Shown: piece by piece, positions 24,331 to 34,479 of the stretch
How positions within the stretch are numbered: position 1 is the stretch's first letter
Layout: the number at the start of each line of letters is the position of its first letter
DNA from: Ustulina deusta
Lineage: Eukaryota > Ascomycota > Sordariomycetes > Xylariales > Xylariaceae
Direction of reading: 5' to 3'
NCBI GenBank assembly: GCA_023159155.1
Contig: JAJNNX010000007.1
Location: 682,001 to 746,000, forward strand
DNA length: 64,000 bases
The notes under the pieces: model-generated
Told to the model about the DNA's origin: nothing
What the model saw: the letters and a program-made list of their open reading frames with translations, nothing else
The model's database searches: none
Translations under genes and position numbers: made by a program

Positions 24331-27300
24331 TTAATCTATTCCAAACATCATCTGCGTATCTTCCTCCTGACCCTCGTCCTCCTGATTGTTGCCACCAACG
24401 AGTTGATTATTGCCGGCGAATTCGTCGTTGCTACTCAAAGTGTCATTCATGAAGAAGTCGGTGCTGAATGTAATGTTGTCAAGTGAAAGTTGATTATTGC
24501 CGGCGAATTCGTCGTTGCTACCCGAAGTGTTATTCATATTAAAGAAGTCGGTGCTGAAAGTAGTATTGTCAAGTGGAAGTTGACTATTGCCGGCGAATTC
24601 GTTGTTGCCACTCGAAGTGTTATTCATATTGAAGAGGTCAGTGCTGAATGTAGTGTTGTCAAGTGGAAGTTGACTATTGCCGGCGAATTCATTGTTGCCA
24701 CTCGAAGTAGTATTCATATTGAAGAGGTCAGTGCTGAATGTAGTGTTGTCAAGTGAAAGTTGGTTATTGCCGGCAAATTCGTCGTTGCTACTCGAAGTGT
24801 TATTGATATTAACGAGGTCAGTGCCGGACGTAGTGTTGTCAAGTGAAAGCTGATTATTGCCGGCGAATTCGTTGTTGCCACTCGAAGTGTTATTCATATT
24901 GAAGAGGTTGGTGCTGAATGTAGTGTTATCAAGTGGAAGTTGATTATTGCCGGCGAATTCGTTGTTGCTACTCGAAATGTTGTTGATATTAACGAGGTCA
25001 GTGCTGGACGTAGTGTTGTTAAGTGAAAGTTGGTTATTGCTGGCGAATTCGTCGTTGCTACTTGAAGTGTTATTGGTATTGAACAGGTTGGTGCTGGACG
25101 TAGTGTTCTCAAGTGGAAGATCGTCACCAGCCACATTCCAAGCATTGAACTCGTTTCCGGCAACGGGAGCGTGTTCGGCAAGCCAGTCGGTGTCCACCAT
25201 ACTGGGCGCCGTCGTGGCACCAGTGGCCGCCTCAAATTCCATGAGCTCGGTGAACATAGAGAAGTCTTCGCTATTAGGAGGAACACCGGTACCGTAGGGG
25301 GCGATGACGTCGAGAGAGCCATCGAAAACGCCATCAAATCCGTTGTGGGGAAGATGGGAGGAATCAGAAGATGGATCTGCGGTATCTAAGTCCATATTGT
25401 TGTCGATAGACGAAGCACCAGCAGGCATAGGTGCGACACTTGAAGCTGTGGCTAAAGCAGAAGCTGGGAAAGTGTAAGAGGGGTCAACGATGCTGGCGGT
25501 TGCATCGCCGTCGACTGGGGGAAGTTCATCGGCGGCAGCGAGTATCGCTCCCGCGATGGCAAGCTCTTCTGGGGTTGTAAAAAAAAGGGAAGGGGGATAG
25601 AAGTTTGCATCGCTCGAGGCCGTATCGGGACCGACGGGGGGAATTGCCACGGCAGACGTAGATGGGGCACTTGAGGCAATGGAATCAACAGGAGCAAGCT
25701 CAGCGGTAGACATATCTGCATAACCTAAGGCAATCTCATCATCAATAGGAGCAAGCTCATCGATAAGCATATCTGCATCACCTAAGGTAATGGCAGGATC
25801 AATGAGAGCAAGCTCGGTGGCAAGCTCGGTGGCAGGCATATCTGCATCACCTAAGGCAATGTCAGCATCAACAGGAGCAAGCTCATCAATAAAAATATCT
25901 GCATCACCGAAGGCAATGGCAGGATCAACAGGAGCAAGCTCATCGATAAGCATATCTGCATCACCTAAGGTAATGGCAGGATCAACGGGAGCAAGCTCGG
26001 CGGAAAGCTCGGTGGCAAGCTCGGTGGCAAGCTCGGTGGCAAGCTCGGTGGCAAGCTCGGTGGCAGGCATATCTGCACCACCCGAGACAGTGTCAGCATC
26101 AACAGGAGCAAGCTCATCGATAAACATATCTGCATCACCTAAGGCAATGGCAGGATCAATGAGAGAAAGCTCGGCAGCAGGCGTATCTGCATCATTTTCT
26201 GCAGAGCGGATGGCGTCGACGGTGGGGATCAAGCTGGGAATCAACATGGCCTCGGGCGCTAGAGCCTCAGCTTTCGTGGCAGGCCGCATAGCAGCAGTAC
26301 CCTTTTTGGCTCCTGGGACCATGCCGAGGCGAGCCCTGTTCGCGTTCTCCGCGTCATAGGAGCGGTCGATATGCAGGGGGGCAACGAGCTCGGCGTATTT
26401 TTCGACATTCGGGTCGCCGCAGGGGACACGGTTGAAGAAATATCGCCAGAGATTTAACACGTCGACGTACTCGGCAGGCGGCGCTTTCATTCCCACCGCA
26501 GGGACCAGCTTGTTCCCCCCGACGACTTTACACCAGCCTGTTTTGCCAGAGACGTCTTGCACCCAAGCGAATACTTGCCGGCGATCTCTGCGCTCGTGAT
26601 CTGGGACTTCGGGCCGCGATGGAGCTGGGTTGTGGTATTCGATAATGCTGCTCTCGTTCACCATGAACCTGCCCTTCCAGATGTCGCCGTAATAAAGATC
26701 ATCTGCCATCGCCAGCTGATGGTACGTTGCGATTGCACTCGGCGTGTTCTGGTACATGCCTTTCTTGCACTCCTCTACCACTCGATCTAGTACGGAAGCG
26801 TTGTAGATGTCGTAGCTGTCATCCATGATAATGGCAGTACGGCCCTGGGGCGGTTGCACGGCGAGTAACTCATCATCATTCCCATCATAGCCCATAAAAG
26901 GATCGTTGATGAGCTGGGGATAAACGCTTGGCCCAGCTTCCATTGGGCTGGTGATGAACGAGTTTGGACGGTCTTGGCTATCTGAATTTTGGATAGCCGA
27001 ATACCCGGGAGTGGTCGTATAGGGGGTTCCGGTAGGAATTCCTGGAGAATTAGGACCAATTTCTCCCTGCATGTTCTCGCTTTGTTCAGCTAGTTGGTAA
27101 ACTTTAGAACATAGTTCATGCGATATGTCCTCTGCCGGTGGCCAAGTGAACTGGCTAGCATTCCCAATGTTCACAGCATTGGGATCTGATGGGTCATCAC
27201 TAGAGCGTTGGTCTGGAAGGGGACCGGGTAATGGACCGCAAGTCGGTTCCGACGTGGACTTTGAACTACGCTTAAATGGGTTTATGTCGAGTAGTGCGGG

Positions 27301-27958
27301 GGATAGCTGTGGACTGTTTGATGACATTAAGCGTTGCTGTTGTTCGGGTGTCAAGAAGTCACGGGCATCGAAGAAGACCTGGCTGTTGCTGCGGCCAGGG
27401 ATGACCGGGGGAGGGATGCTCTGCGGGGCCTTGAAGGCCATCCACTCGTTTTGATCTTTAGTATACCCTGGAAGTTTACCTGCGTTCCTATGACCAATCT
27501 GAGAGTAATTGCGCTGGAAATCTCTAGAGTGATGAGCAGCTTGCAGATCGAGAGTGGGCTGCGAAATCTCTGGCATCTTAAACTGGTAGGTTGTGGTGGG
27601 AGGTTGGAATGTATGTGCCTGAGGCTGCTGAATGTGGAGATCGTCTGTTCCAAAGCAAGTCATGGTTAGAAGAGTGAAGATAGTGTGTTTCCAGGCTGAG
27701 TTACTGGGTTCTTGGATAGGAAATGCGGTTTGAAGATAGCATACCTCGAGACGAAGCAGGTGCTGTGTTGCTCTGTTCCAAATAGTTGCCTGGGAGCAAA
27801 GGTGTGCCCGAAGCTAAGTTATCAGCGACATCTTGGTAAATAGGTACGTTAGCAATTTACGTCGGCTTCCGTGTCTGCATGAGACTGCAATATTTACCTC
27901 GACTGCCCTGGGCTTCGTCAGTGAGGAGGCTGTTATCCTCACTTCTAGTGGGTGACAT
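24331..27958 (-). CDS. Unassigned 1139-residue protein with two tandem repeat arrays
   Basis: Exons 27898-27958, 27745-27789 and 24331-27644 join to 1139 residues. Both donors follow CGAG and both joins keep frame. I do not recognise the family. The first 300 residues are Pro-, Gln- and Ser-rich and look disordered. Residues about 310-475 look folded (YYGDIWKGRFMVNESSII, RRQVFAWVQDVSGKTGWCKV, VLNLWRYFFNRVP). Residues about 520-690 hold acidic repeats around ELAPVDPAIALGDADM plus a run of ELAT units. Residues about 877-1115 hold eight copies of a 30-residue Asn/Ser/Thr-rich unit (consensus LSLDNTTFSTDLFNMNNTSS then xNEFAGNNQ). The end is acidic (QEDEGQEEDTQ). No signal peptide or membrane helix is seen, so a nuclear or cytoplasmic place is likely. 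Starting instead at an ATG at 27663 gives a single-exon form of 1110 residues. A transcription-related or prion-like scaffold role is possible but unproven. Confidence 0.75.
24403..25119 (-). repeat. Eight 90-bp coding repeats
   Basis: The array is 717 bp, exactly seven units of 90 bp and one of 87 bp, and all eight are in frame within the gene at 24331-27958. Each codes a 30-residue unit ending EFAGNNQ or EFAGNSQ. Units 2 and 4 share a DLVNIN variant while the others have LFNMN, so neighbours have been exchanged or copied in pairs. Confidence 0.9.
25690..26200 (-). repeat. Acidic coding repeats with 12-bp ELAT run
   Basis: Units of about 18-20 residues around ELAPVDPAIALGDADM recur about seven times. 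They are separated by runs of a four-residue unit (TELA) coded by repeats of GCAAGCTCGGTG on the + strand, with five such units near 26000-26060. All length changes are multiples of three. Confidence 0.85.
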
Positions 27959-29224
27959 CTTGCGTGAGGTAGACCGGAAGTCTAGCTTGCGTAGAGTGGT
28001 GAGGTGGCAGATAACCCAAACCGACAGCGGTAGCTGGCAGAAGGGAGGAGGATATATGCAAGAGCACTAAAATGCACTCTGGTTAGAGACTCCGACGGAA
28101 CATTCAAGGTTGGGCTACTGAGTCCCAAGAAGGTGCCTTGGCAAATGTTTCAAGTGGGGATCGAAAGGTACGGACGAAGATATTGAGAAACCTCAGTGGA
28201 TGATAGTATTGAAGAGGTGGAGGGGAAAGATCCGGTGAATGAAGATGAATCAAGTGTCATTTACCTGGAAATCCTAGCTGAAGAAGCAGAGTGGCAGAGG
28301 ATGGGACGGAAAATAATGTTGTGGGAATGTGGGAAGAAGAGACCAGTCTGGAAACCTTTTCACATGAAGGATGTGGCATGGAACAGAGGGAAAGGAAAGG
28401 CCCTACTGGTGGGGCTCATGAGTAGAGTTGGGCTTCTAGCAGTACAGAACTTGTGATTGAACATCAAGTAAAAGAGAATGAATCCAAGGCTATGGAATAT
28501 ATATTCAGCCAATGGTGCCCTGTGCACCCTCATGGACCCGCGTGTCAGCTGGGGCGCCAGCAAACCTCGTGATGTTGCCATAGGGAATGCAAATGCTACA
28601 AACCAATGAGCCTCCTTGTACCTCTACTTTGATAGGAACCTGGAAAATATGACAAGAATGAGTACAGTACAAGTAAAGTCAAAGAGTTACTTCTCTCCGA
28701 GAGGGAGCATGCCATTTGATAGAAATCCAGGTGTACCTTTGTCACAGAATATTTCACCGAAAGTAAACATAACAGTAGGGTAGGAGTGCAAGAAAAGCTA
28801 TAACATAATATATTAATTAGTTTTAAAGCTATACTAGGTAACTATAGTTATTTTAATACCACTACATTAAAATTAAAATACCAGCTTAAATTTTATGTGT
28901 TATTTTAAGCTATCATATAGCAGGTACAAAGACCCTGCTGTTTGCTTATACTAGAGAACCCTTGGCTAGCTTAGTACTTTCTTTTCTAGATCAGAATGAC
29001 CTCCTCTCCTTCAAACTGCATGGTCTAAGAAATATCGTAGGCTGGGTACTTATTTCCAGGGCGGAGATTGCAGAGTTGGTAATGGTTAGTACCTAGGTGA
29101 TAGAGGTTTGTTGATTTGCGTGAAATTTAAGAACAACATTGTGACTGCGTCAACAAGGCTTTTTATTTTGCTGTAACTAGCCCTACAGGTGCGTGCTAAC
29201 CATGGGGAAACGCCAATAGAGGAA
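27959..29224. other. Promoter of the repeat gene and gene-poor spacer
   Basis: This holds the upstream region of the repeat gene. Near 28795-28920 is a small A/T island with AATTAAAATACCAGCTTAAA and similar runs, resembling the diverged repeat of the AT block at the right end. I see no gene. Confidence 0.4.
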
Positions 29225-30045
29225 TAGAGGAGAGATGCTGGCCTAATTACTATTAATGGAGTTGAAATTACCTGTAAGGCCATTCCGTGTCTAAGAGGCA
29301 AGATCAACAACATGATAGACAATCTTCTTTGCAATAGGCAGGTACAAGATGCAGAAGTCAAGTTCATGCGGATAACCGGGACAAGTTTTGCCCAATGCCT
29401 CTCTGGAGGGACAGATGCTATACAATTCATATTCGGTGCCTATAAGGGCCCTACAGGGCTGTCTGCTATGTCTAACGAGAGCAGCACGGTACTCTAGCAG
29501 CTCAAGGCTTTTGCCGAGGGAGTGGCGCTGCGTGGCCACGAGATGCCGGTCCTCTCGGCATTCTTGCCTGCTTTGGCTCGCCTAGATGTACCAGTGACAT
29601 ATACCATATCCGATCTCAGCTCTACATTGGATACGGGAGTGGCTTCGAAGTTTGGATAGTAATTATCCCTTCGTGAAGTTCGAAGTTGTTGACATCGAAC
29701 AACAGCCAAGTCACTCGCTTCGGAACAGCCAACATATCATCCTTGGCCCCAATGTTATTTATGTGACTCGCGACTTATCCGAGTCACTGACTGTGATTCA
29801 CAAGATTCTAAGGTCAGATGGGTTTCTGATTTTCATGAACTGGCCATGCAAATGTGTTGGGCGGATGTGATATTTGGGCTAGTAGAGGGCTGGTGGCTCT
29901 TCAAGGATGGGCAAAAACATGTTCTATAGAACACAAAGTCTTGGACGTCAGATCTGAATTCTTCTGGCTTTAGGCACGCTGATTGGACCAATGGGCGTTG
30001 GGCCGAAGCGAATTCACAAAAGCCCATATTCGCAATGGCTTCAGA
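29225..30045 (+). pseudogene. Relic of a non-reducing polyketide synthase, C-methyltransferase domain
   Basis: The + strand codes pieces of the SAM-dependent C-methyltransferase domain of non-reducing PKSs, in order. These are [80 protein letters not shown], and [19 protein letters not shown] with FRHADWTNGRWAEANSQKP. Breaks include a TAG at 29495-29497, a frameshift near 29660, another near 29835 and a TAG near 29925. The glycine-rich SAM motif (EIGAGTGG in intact proteins) is deleted just before LSAFLPALARLD. No KS, AT, PT or ACP part is found next to it. I am confident of the family and that it is dead; the product cannot be told. Confidence 0.8.
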
Positions 30046-32093
30046 CATTGGGTATGTACATATGCCCTTGCTTATCTCCCTTCTCAGCGGTGACGTGGGC
30101 GTCTGTTAATACATTCGCTAGCTCGGTTTTCTCTTACTACGTAACCTGAGAGCGTGAAGTCATTAGGGCACCCATCTCCTTTATTTCTAGAAGGAGACTT
30201 AGGTTGTAAAACCTAGATTAGGCATTGCAACAACACGGATAGGCATGTCAGCGGGGTGATATGGACATACTTCTAGATACCTTTACAATCCAGCGACGTA
30301 TAGCTCCGAGAAACATCATTTTCTCCAAAAAAGGACTTTCCCCATGTTAAAATAATCAATCTATTGACGTGGGTGCACGCTACATGTGCATCCATGTCCA
30401 TCTGGGCGCTTCAGTGAGTCAGGGCGGAGTCTGTTCTTTTCTGTTTTAACGCCGATATCTGTCCACGTGATGGCATTATCAAGGTCAAATTCTTGTCCCA
30501 AGGCTAAGGGTCTTTGATTAAGAAATGCGCCATAGTAGCAAATTAATTTCTCCTATTGGGACCCTCAGTGGGGGAGCCGGGCATCTTATAATAAAGGCCA
30601 TCAAATTAGGCAATGTTGCTTTGCATGATGTCAAACGTGAATGAAGCAGCCGCTTGCCTTCAATCCAATAAACAAAGATGTTGTGTAACAATAAATAGTA
30701 AGGAGATTTGTAATGGTGATCACATGTGTCATACCCATTATACCAATGTTGGCCGGTAGGATAGCCTCATCAAAGTAAGCAGTTAATTATATGCGAGTTT
30801 AAAAACTCTTCAGAATAGAGATTTGCCAAAGGTATCATTGCATCGCCTCAGGAAGGGGCACTATGCGGGAGGGAAACTAAAACGTCGCCTAATATTCGAA
30901 TGCCCACATTAGCATCGCTTATAATTGGCGCCTGTCACTGAGAACTTTTGGTAGAAGAGCGCCCCAAGGATTTCCAAGTAGGGAAACGCTGAGAAGTATG
31001 ATGTATAACTGCCCTGGAAATTGTTTGAATAGATTCTTCGAGAACAGGTATACATTTTGTTCTGTAATATTTCGCTCAGAGTCGATTTCCTTGAGCTCCT
31101 AAAAAGTTTAGAAATTTGGCTGCGTTGTCCGCCTGGTGTGTTAGTCTACTGGTGTTATTGCGGCACTTTCCGCGCTGAAATAATAGAATCCTCCAGATCG
31201 TGGTTCAAGTGGAAAAAGTCTCGGGGATGTGCATACAAACCTAAGGTGGCCACCCATACAGACCTAGCTACGGCAGCTGTCAATGGGCCGTCCCGCCCGG
31301 GAGCGATCGACTGGCCGCGAGCTTGCTGTAAGGCTGGGCAAGGCTTATCTATGGCCAATTAGAAGTGCCAAGCTTGCAAGAGATTAACCTCAGTGGTTCT
31401 ACAGACCTACAGCTGCCCCACCGCACAACCCTGTCGGTCGACCAACAGCTCGACAGCGATTCTTTTGCATATACCCATAAATTTTTGCTGAAGAGGTAGG
31501 TACAGCCTTAGTTCTCTTCCGCGACCAAATCTTTTATTTAAGCATCAATTCTATATTCCGAAATAAGTACAGGTCACCTCCACGGTGGCATGGCGCTAGC
31601 AGCAGGAACTTCAGGTCTGGTTTTTATCGGATTTGTCTAGAGTCCCTACGTAAGTATCTGATCCAGCGAAGGCATTATCATAGGCCAAACTGATCGGCCT
31701 GTAGTGGATTCATCTTGGATTGATCAAATCACACACCCCTGTCGTCATCTGAGAGACTTGTAGCCGTATGGAAAGCACATGGAAAGCACATACAAAGCAT
31801 CCCTGATCGAAACATCAGCTGAGCCTATCTCCCCTTTTCTTTCGGCGTGGTATATTCGTTATGGCTGATATGGTCCTCACCGGCCGGGCCTCTGGAGAGT
31901 GACTTCGACCTAGGATGATACGTCGAATAGGCAACGGCGGTTGCCTACGTTATGTCTCTTGAGTTGCCATTCTTTTAGATATGGACTGAATATAAGGAGC
32001 GAGCATACATGAGGCATATTAGGGCATTATAGGCCAAGGATACTGTGTATGCCTATTTGACTACCGTTAATAGGAAGACGGCCCGAAAGAGAT
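30046..32093. other. Gene-poor spacer, 2 kb
   Basis: No further PKS homology is seen downstream of the methyltransferase relic. An open frame at 31057-31362 has no motif. The right end must hold the 3' end of arsH. Confidence 0.4.
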
Positions 32094-33034
32094 CTATTTC
32101 AGCGCACCCGCAGCAAAGTTTTGGGTTGCTTTTGTTATACGGTCTTTCCGCTCGCTGAATCGGTCTGCGAATAGGCTAGTGTGGGGTCGCATGATGACCG
32201 TGAACTTGACAAATTCCTCCATGCAGTCCACAAGACGATCCCTATTCCCACTCGGCAGCATCCGAGCCTTACCACTTCCGTCGCCCCCTTCATCTTCGAA
32301 CTGTGTGTAGGCCATCGGAGTGCTGGATTGGTTGGGAATGGTGAACATCCTCATCCACCGACCCAAAACACGCAAGCTGTTGACTGTATTGAAGGACTGA
32401 CTGCCGCCGTTGACCTGGATAATAGCCAGCGTGCGCCCTTGGGACGGCCGTACCGAGCCGGTAGACAACGGGATCCAGTCTATTTGATTCTTGAAGACGG
32501 CTGTCAAGTTGCCGTGCTGCTCGGGCGAGCACCAAACATGCCCATCGCTCCAGATCGACAGTCCCCGGAGTTCTTGGACAGCGGGGTGCTCCGCCACTAC
32601 TGAATCCCGAATTGGCAGCGGCGAAGGATCGAAGACGCGCACATCACAGCCAAGACGGTGAAGGATACGGGCCGCCTCATAGGCTGCGAGCTTTGAATAG
32701 GATCTTTTCACACTTCACATTAGTTCCTTGCACCTGCCGCCTGTATCGGTACTCACCGTTTTCGTAAGCTGCCGTATAGGACGAGGACTTTGAGCCTCGA
32801 CCCCGTTCTCTCTAGATCTTGCTGGGCAATAGTAGTCACGGTGTCGAGCTCCAGTTCCGAGATCCAGTCGCTGGCTATGGTCTGAGTATCAAGCAGAAAA
32901 GGTCTATACTTGGCTCTGATTTCAGGGTTATCCTCGTCCTCTGAGATGGCCAGATTCGGACGACGTTGCGAAGCGCCTCCAGTGCCATTGCCAATTTCGA
33001 GACTTGATGGTTTCGGGGACGAGTTTGAAGACAT
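32094..33034 (-). CDS. arsH: ArsH, NADPH-dependent FMN oxidoreductase of arsenic resistance
   Basis: Exons 32757-33034 and 32094-32703 join to 295 residues. ArsH is a flavodoxin-fold NADPH:FMN reductase that oxidises or detoxifies organoarsenicals in the cytosol. The FMN phosphate loop LYGSLRKRSYS spans the splice junction. The family block HGNLTAVFKNQIDWIPLST, the GRTLAIIQVNGGSQSFN strand and WMRMFTIPNQSS are all intact. I chose the ATG at 33034 (MSSNSSPKPSS); an in-frame ATG at 33127 would add 31 basic residues and cannot be excluded. A TATAAAT lies near 33191. An arsenate-reductase fragment lies directly upstream on the same strand, so this was probably part of an ars cluster. The gene looks intact although its surroundings are full of relics. 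Confidence 0.9.
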
Positions 33035-33209
33035 AGCCGCTGCAGAACCCGGTGTTTTGAAAGAACGAGATACGAGCGCCGTTGGACTGTAACGGATCCG
33101 CGGGATTCCAAGCAACCGAATCCTCATCGCACACACCGATTTGGTGCAGGTCGGGTTGAAGGTGTTGTCGAAGGTGGAAGAGCTCGGTCCATTTATAATC
33201 GGTAGCCTA

Positions 33210-33440
33210 TCATGCGCTCACCCGGAATAGGCTAGGCCGCCGTGCCATTAAGCGGATGCGAAGGTCAACGAGGATGTAGTTCTTGCCGGCAACATTACTA
33301 CCATCTTTCATCATCTCCAGCACCGCATCGCGCGTCAAGCCCATGGCATTTTGAATGTTTGAGGGCGGGTTGCTGGGAGCACCGGACGTTGGAGTTGACT
33401 CAGCCAGGATAATTACTTGTCGGGAAGACGGCAGCCCGGA
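33210..33440 (-). pseudogene. N-terminal fragment of rhodanese-type arsenate reductase
   Basis: The frame reads STPTSGAPSNPPSNIQ, then MGLTRDAVLEMMKDG and VAGKNYILVDLR, matching the start of fungal rhodanese/Cdc25-like arsenate reductases. There VDLR is normally followed by the RxxDxxGGxIxGS core. Here the match stops after VDLR; the frame runs into unrelated sequence and a TGA at 33210-33212. The catalytic CxxxxxR loop is therefore missing. Its place just upstream of arsH, on the same strand, fits an ars cluster that has lost this member. The match is short, so the family call is moderate. Confidence 0.5.
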
Positions 33441-33969
33441 ATTTCTTAGTCCACCGCGGTTGAAAGTTGAGGAGAACTCTCAAGATAGAGAATACTCGGC
33501 TCATGGAAGATGCAGTGCTTTAATTCGTCCATTCTGGGGAGCTTAGAATCTTGATATGAGAAGCGTATGTCGGCACGTGCGGAACTAGCCGCGAATCACG
33601 TACCTAGATTTTCAACCCGCCGTTATGAGTGTCACGCCCCTGTCATGATTGGCTCCCGCCACTTACTTTCATTTCGGCATCAAGATCCGCAATTAGCGTG
33701 ATGTAGTGACTTCGTCATGCCCCTGATAGGATTGGCTAGTTTCATTTCACAGGCAACTCTAGCGATGCCCCGCACTAAGCCTTATCCGCACGAGAAGATC
33801 TAAACAATGCTGTCGCCCGATAGGTAGGAGCCATATCGGATTAGTAATGTACCATTAATATCCGGGCATCGATATAACCCGAATTTGACCCCATCTTCTC
33901 CCACCCTTGCTCACTCCATAAGGTATCTCCCTTGTACCGGATTATCTCGGCCCGGACCGACGTCCTCAA
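33441..33969. other. Spacer
   Basis: I see no gene. The stretch just before 33970 may hold unrecognisable 5' parts of the SDR relic. Confidence 0.35.
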
Positions 33970-34290
33970 GTCGAAGGTACTCGACTGATTTTAGACAAGC
34001 TCGACGCGACAGCTGAATTGGACGCAGCAGATGCCATCAAGGAGCTCAAGACCAAGAATGCAATCGACCATCTCGACGTCGTCATTGCAAATGCCGGCGT
34101 CGTCTACATATGGCCCACCGTTGCAAACCGCAAGATCGACGACATGCTTGCGAGCATGAGGCCTGACGTCTTTGGCGTCATCTGGCTGTATCGGGCAAGG
34201 CGCCACTTACTGAACAACGCCGCCAATCCAAAATGGTCACTATCGGTTCGACTGTACGAAGCCTTGGGGTGAGCAGACCGTTTGCACACT
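33970..34290 (+). pseudogene. Relic of a short-chain dehydrogenase/reductase
   Basis: The frame from 33970 reads EGTRLILDKLDATAELDAAD, then NAIDHLDVVIANAGVVYIWP and MRPDVFGVIWLYRA, a mid-part of a classical SDR similar to ketoreductases of the norsolorinic-acid reductase type. The NAG strand is present. After PKW a one-base shift moves the expected VTIGST into another frame, and the frame ends at 34272. The N-terminal TGxxxGxG cofactor loop and the YxxxK catalytic pair are not found. It is dead and lies just before the PKS relic on the same strand. Confidence 0.7.
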
Positions 34291-34479
34291 TGTATTTGAT
34301 TAATCAAATGCGGCCATGAAACCTAACGATTTGGCCATTGTGTAGTAAGCTGAGACTCGATCCTATCACTTGCATCCTGGAGTTGTATTCAGAGCAATGG
34401 AACATGCATGATACAGCGGGCACCTTCTGCTGTGTTTCTGTTGCTGTTCCCAAGCTCCTTCTTTCCATTCATTGCTTCG

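Noticed and set aside
24403..25119. CRISPR-like or satellite array
   Set aside because: The 90-bp units have no spacers and stay in one reading frame, so they are coding repeats.
25790..26359. Ser/Ala-rich 189-codon + frame
   Set aside because: It is the antisense reading of the acidic repeat array; the open frame results from the repeat unit itself.
28196..28456. 86-codon + frame upstream of the repeat gene
   Set aside because: It has no motif, poor codon pattern and overlaps the likely promoter of the opposite-strand gene.
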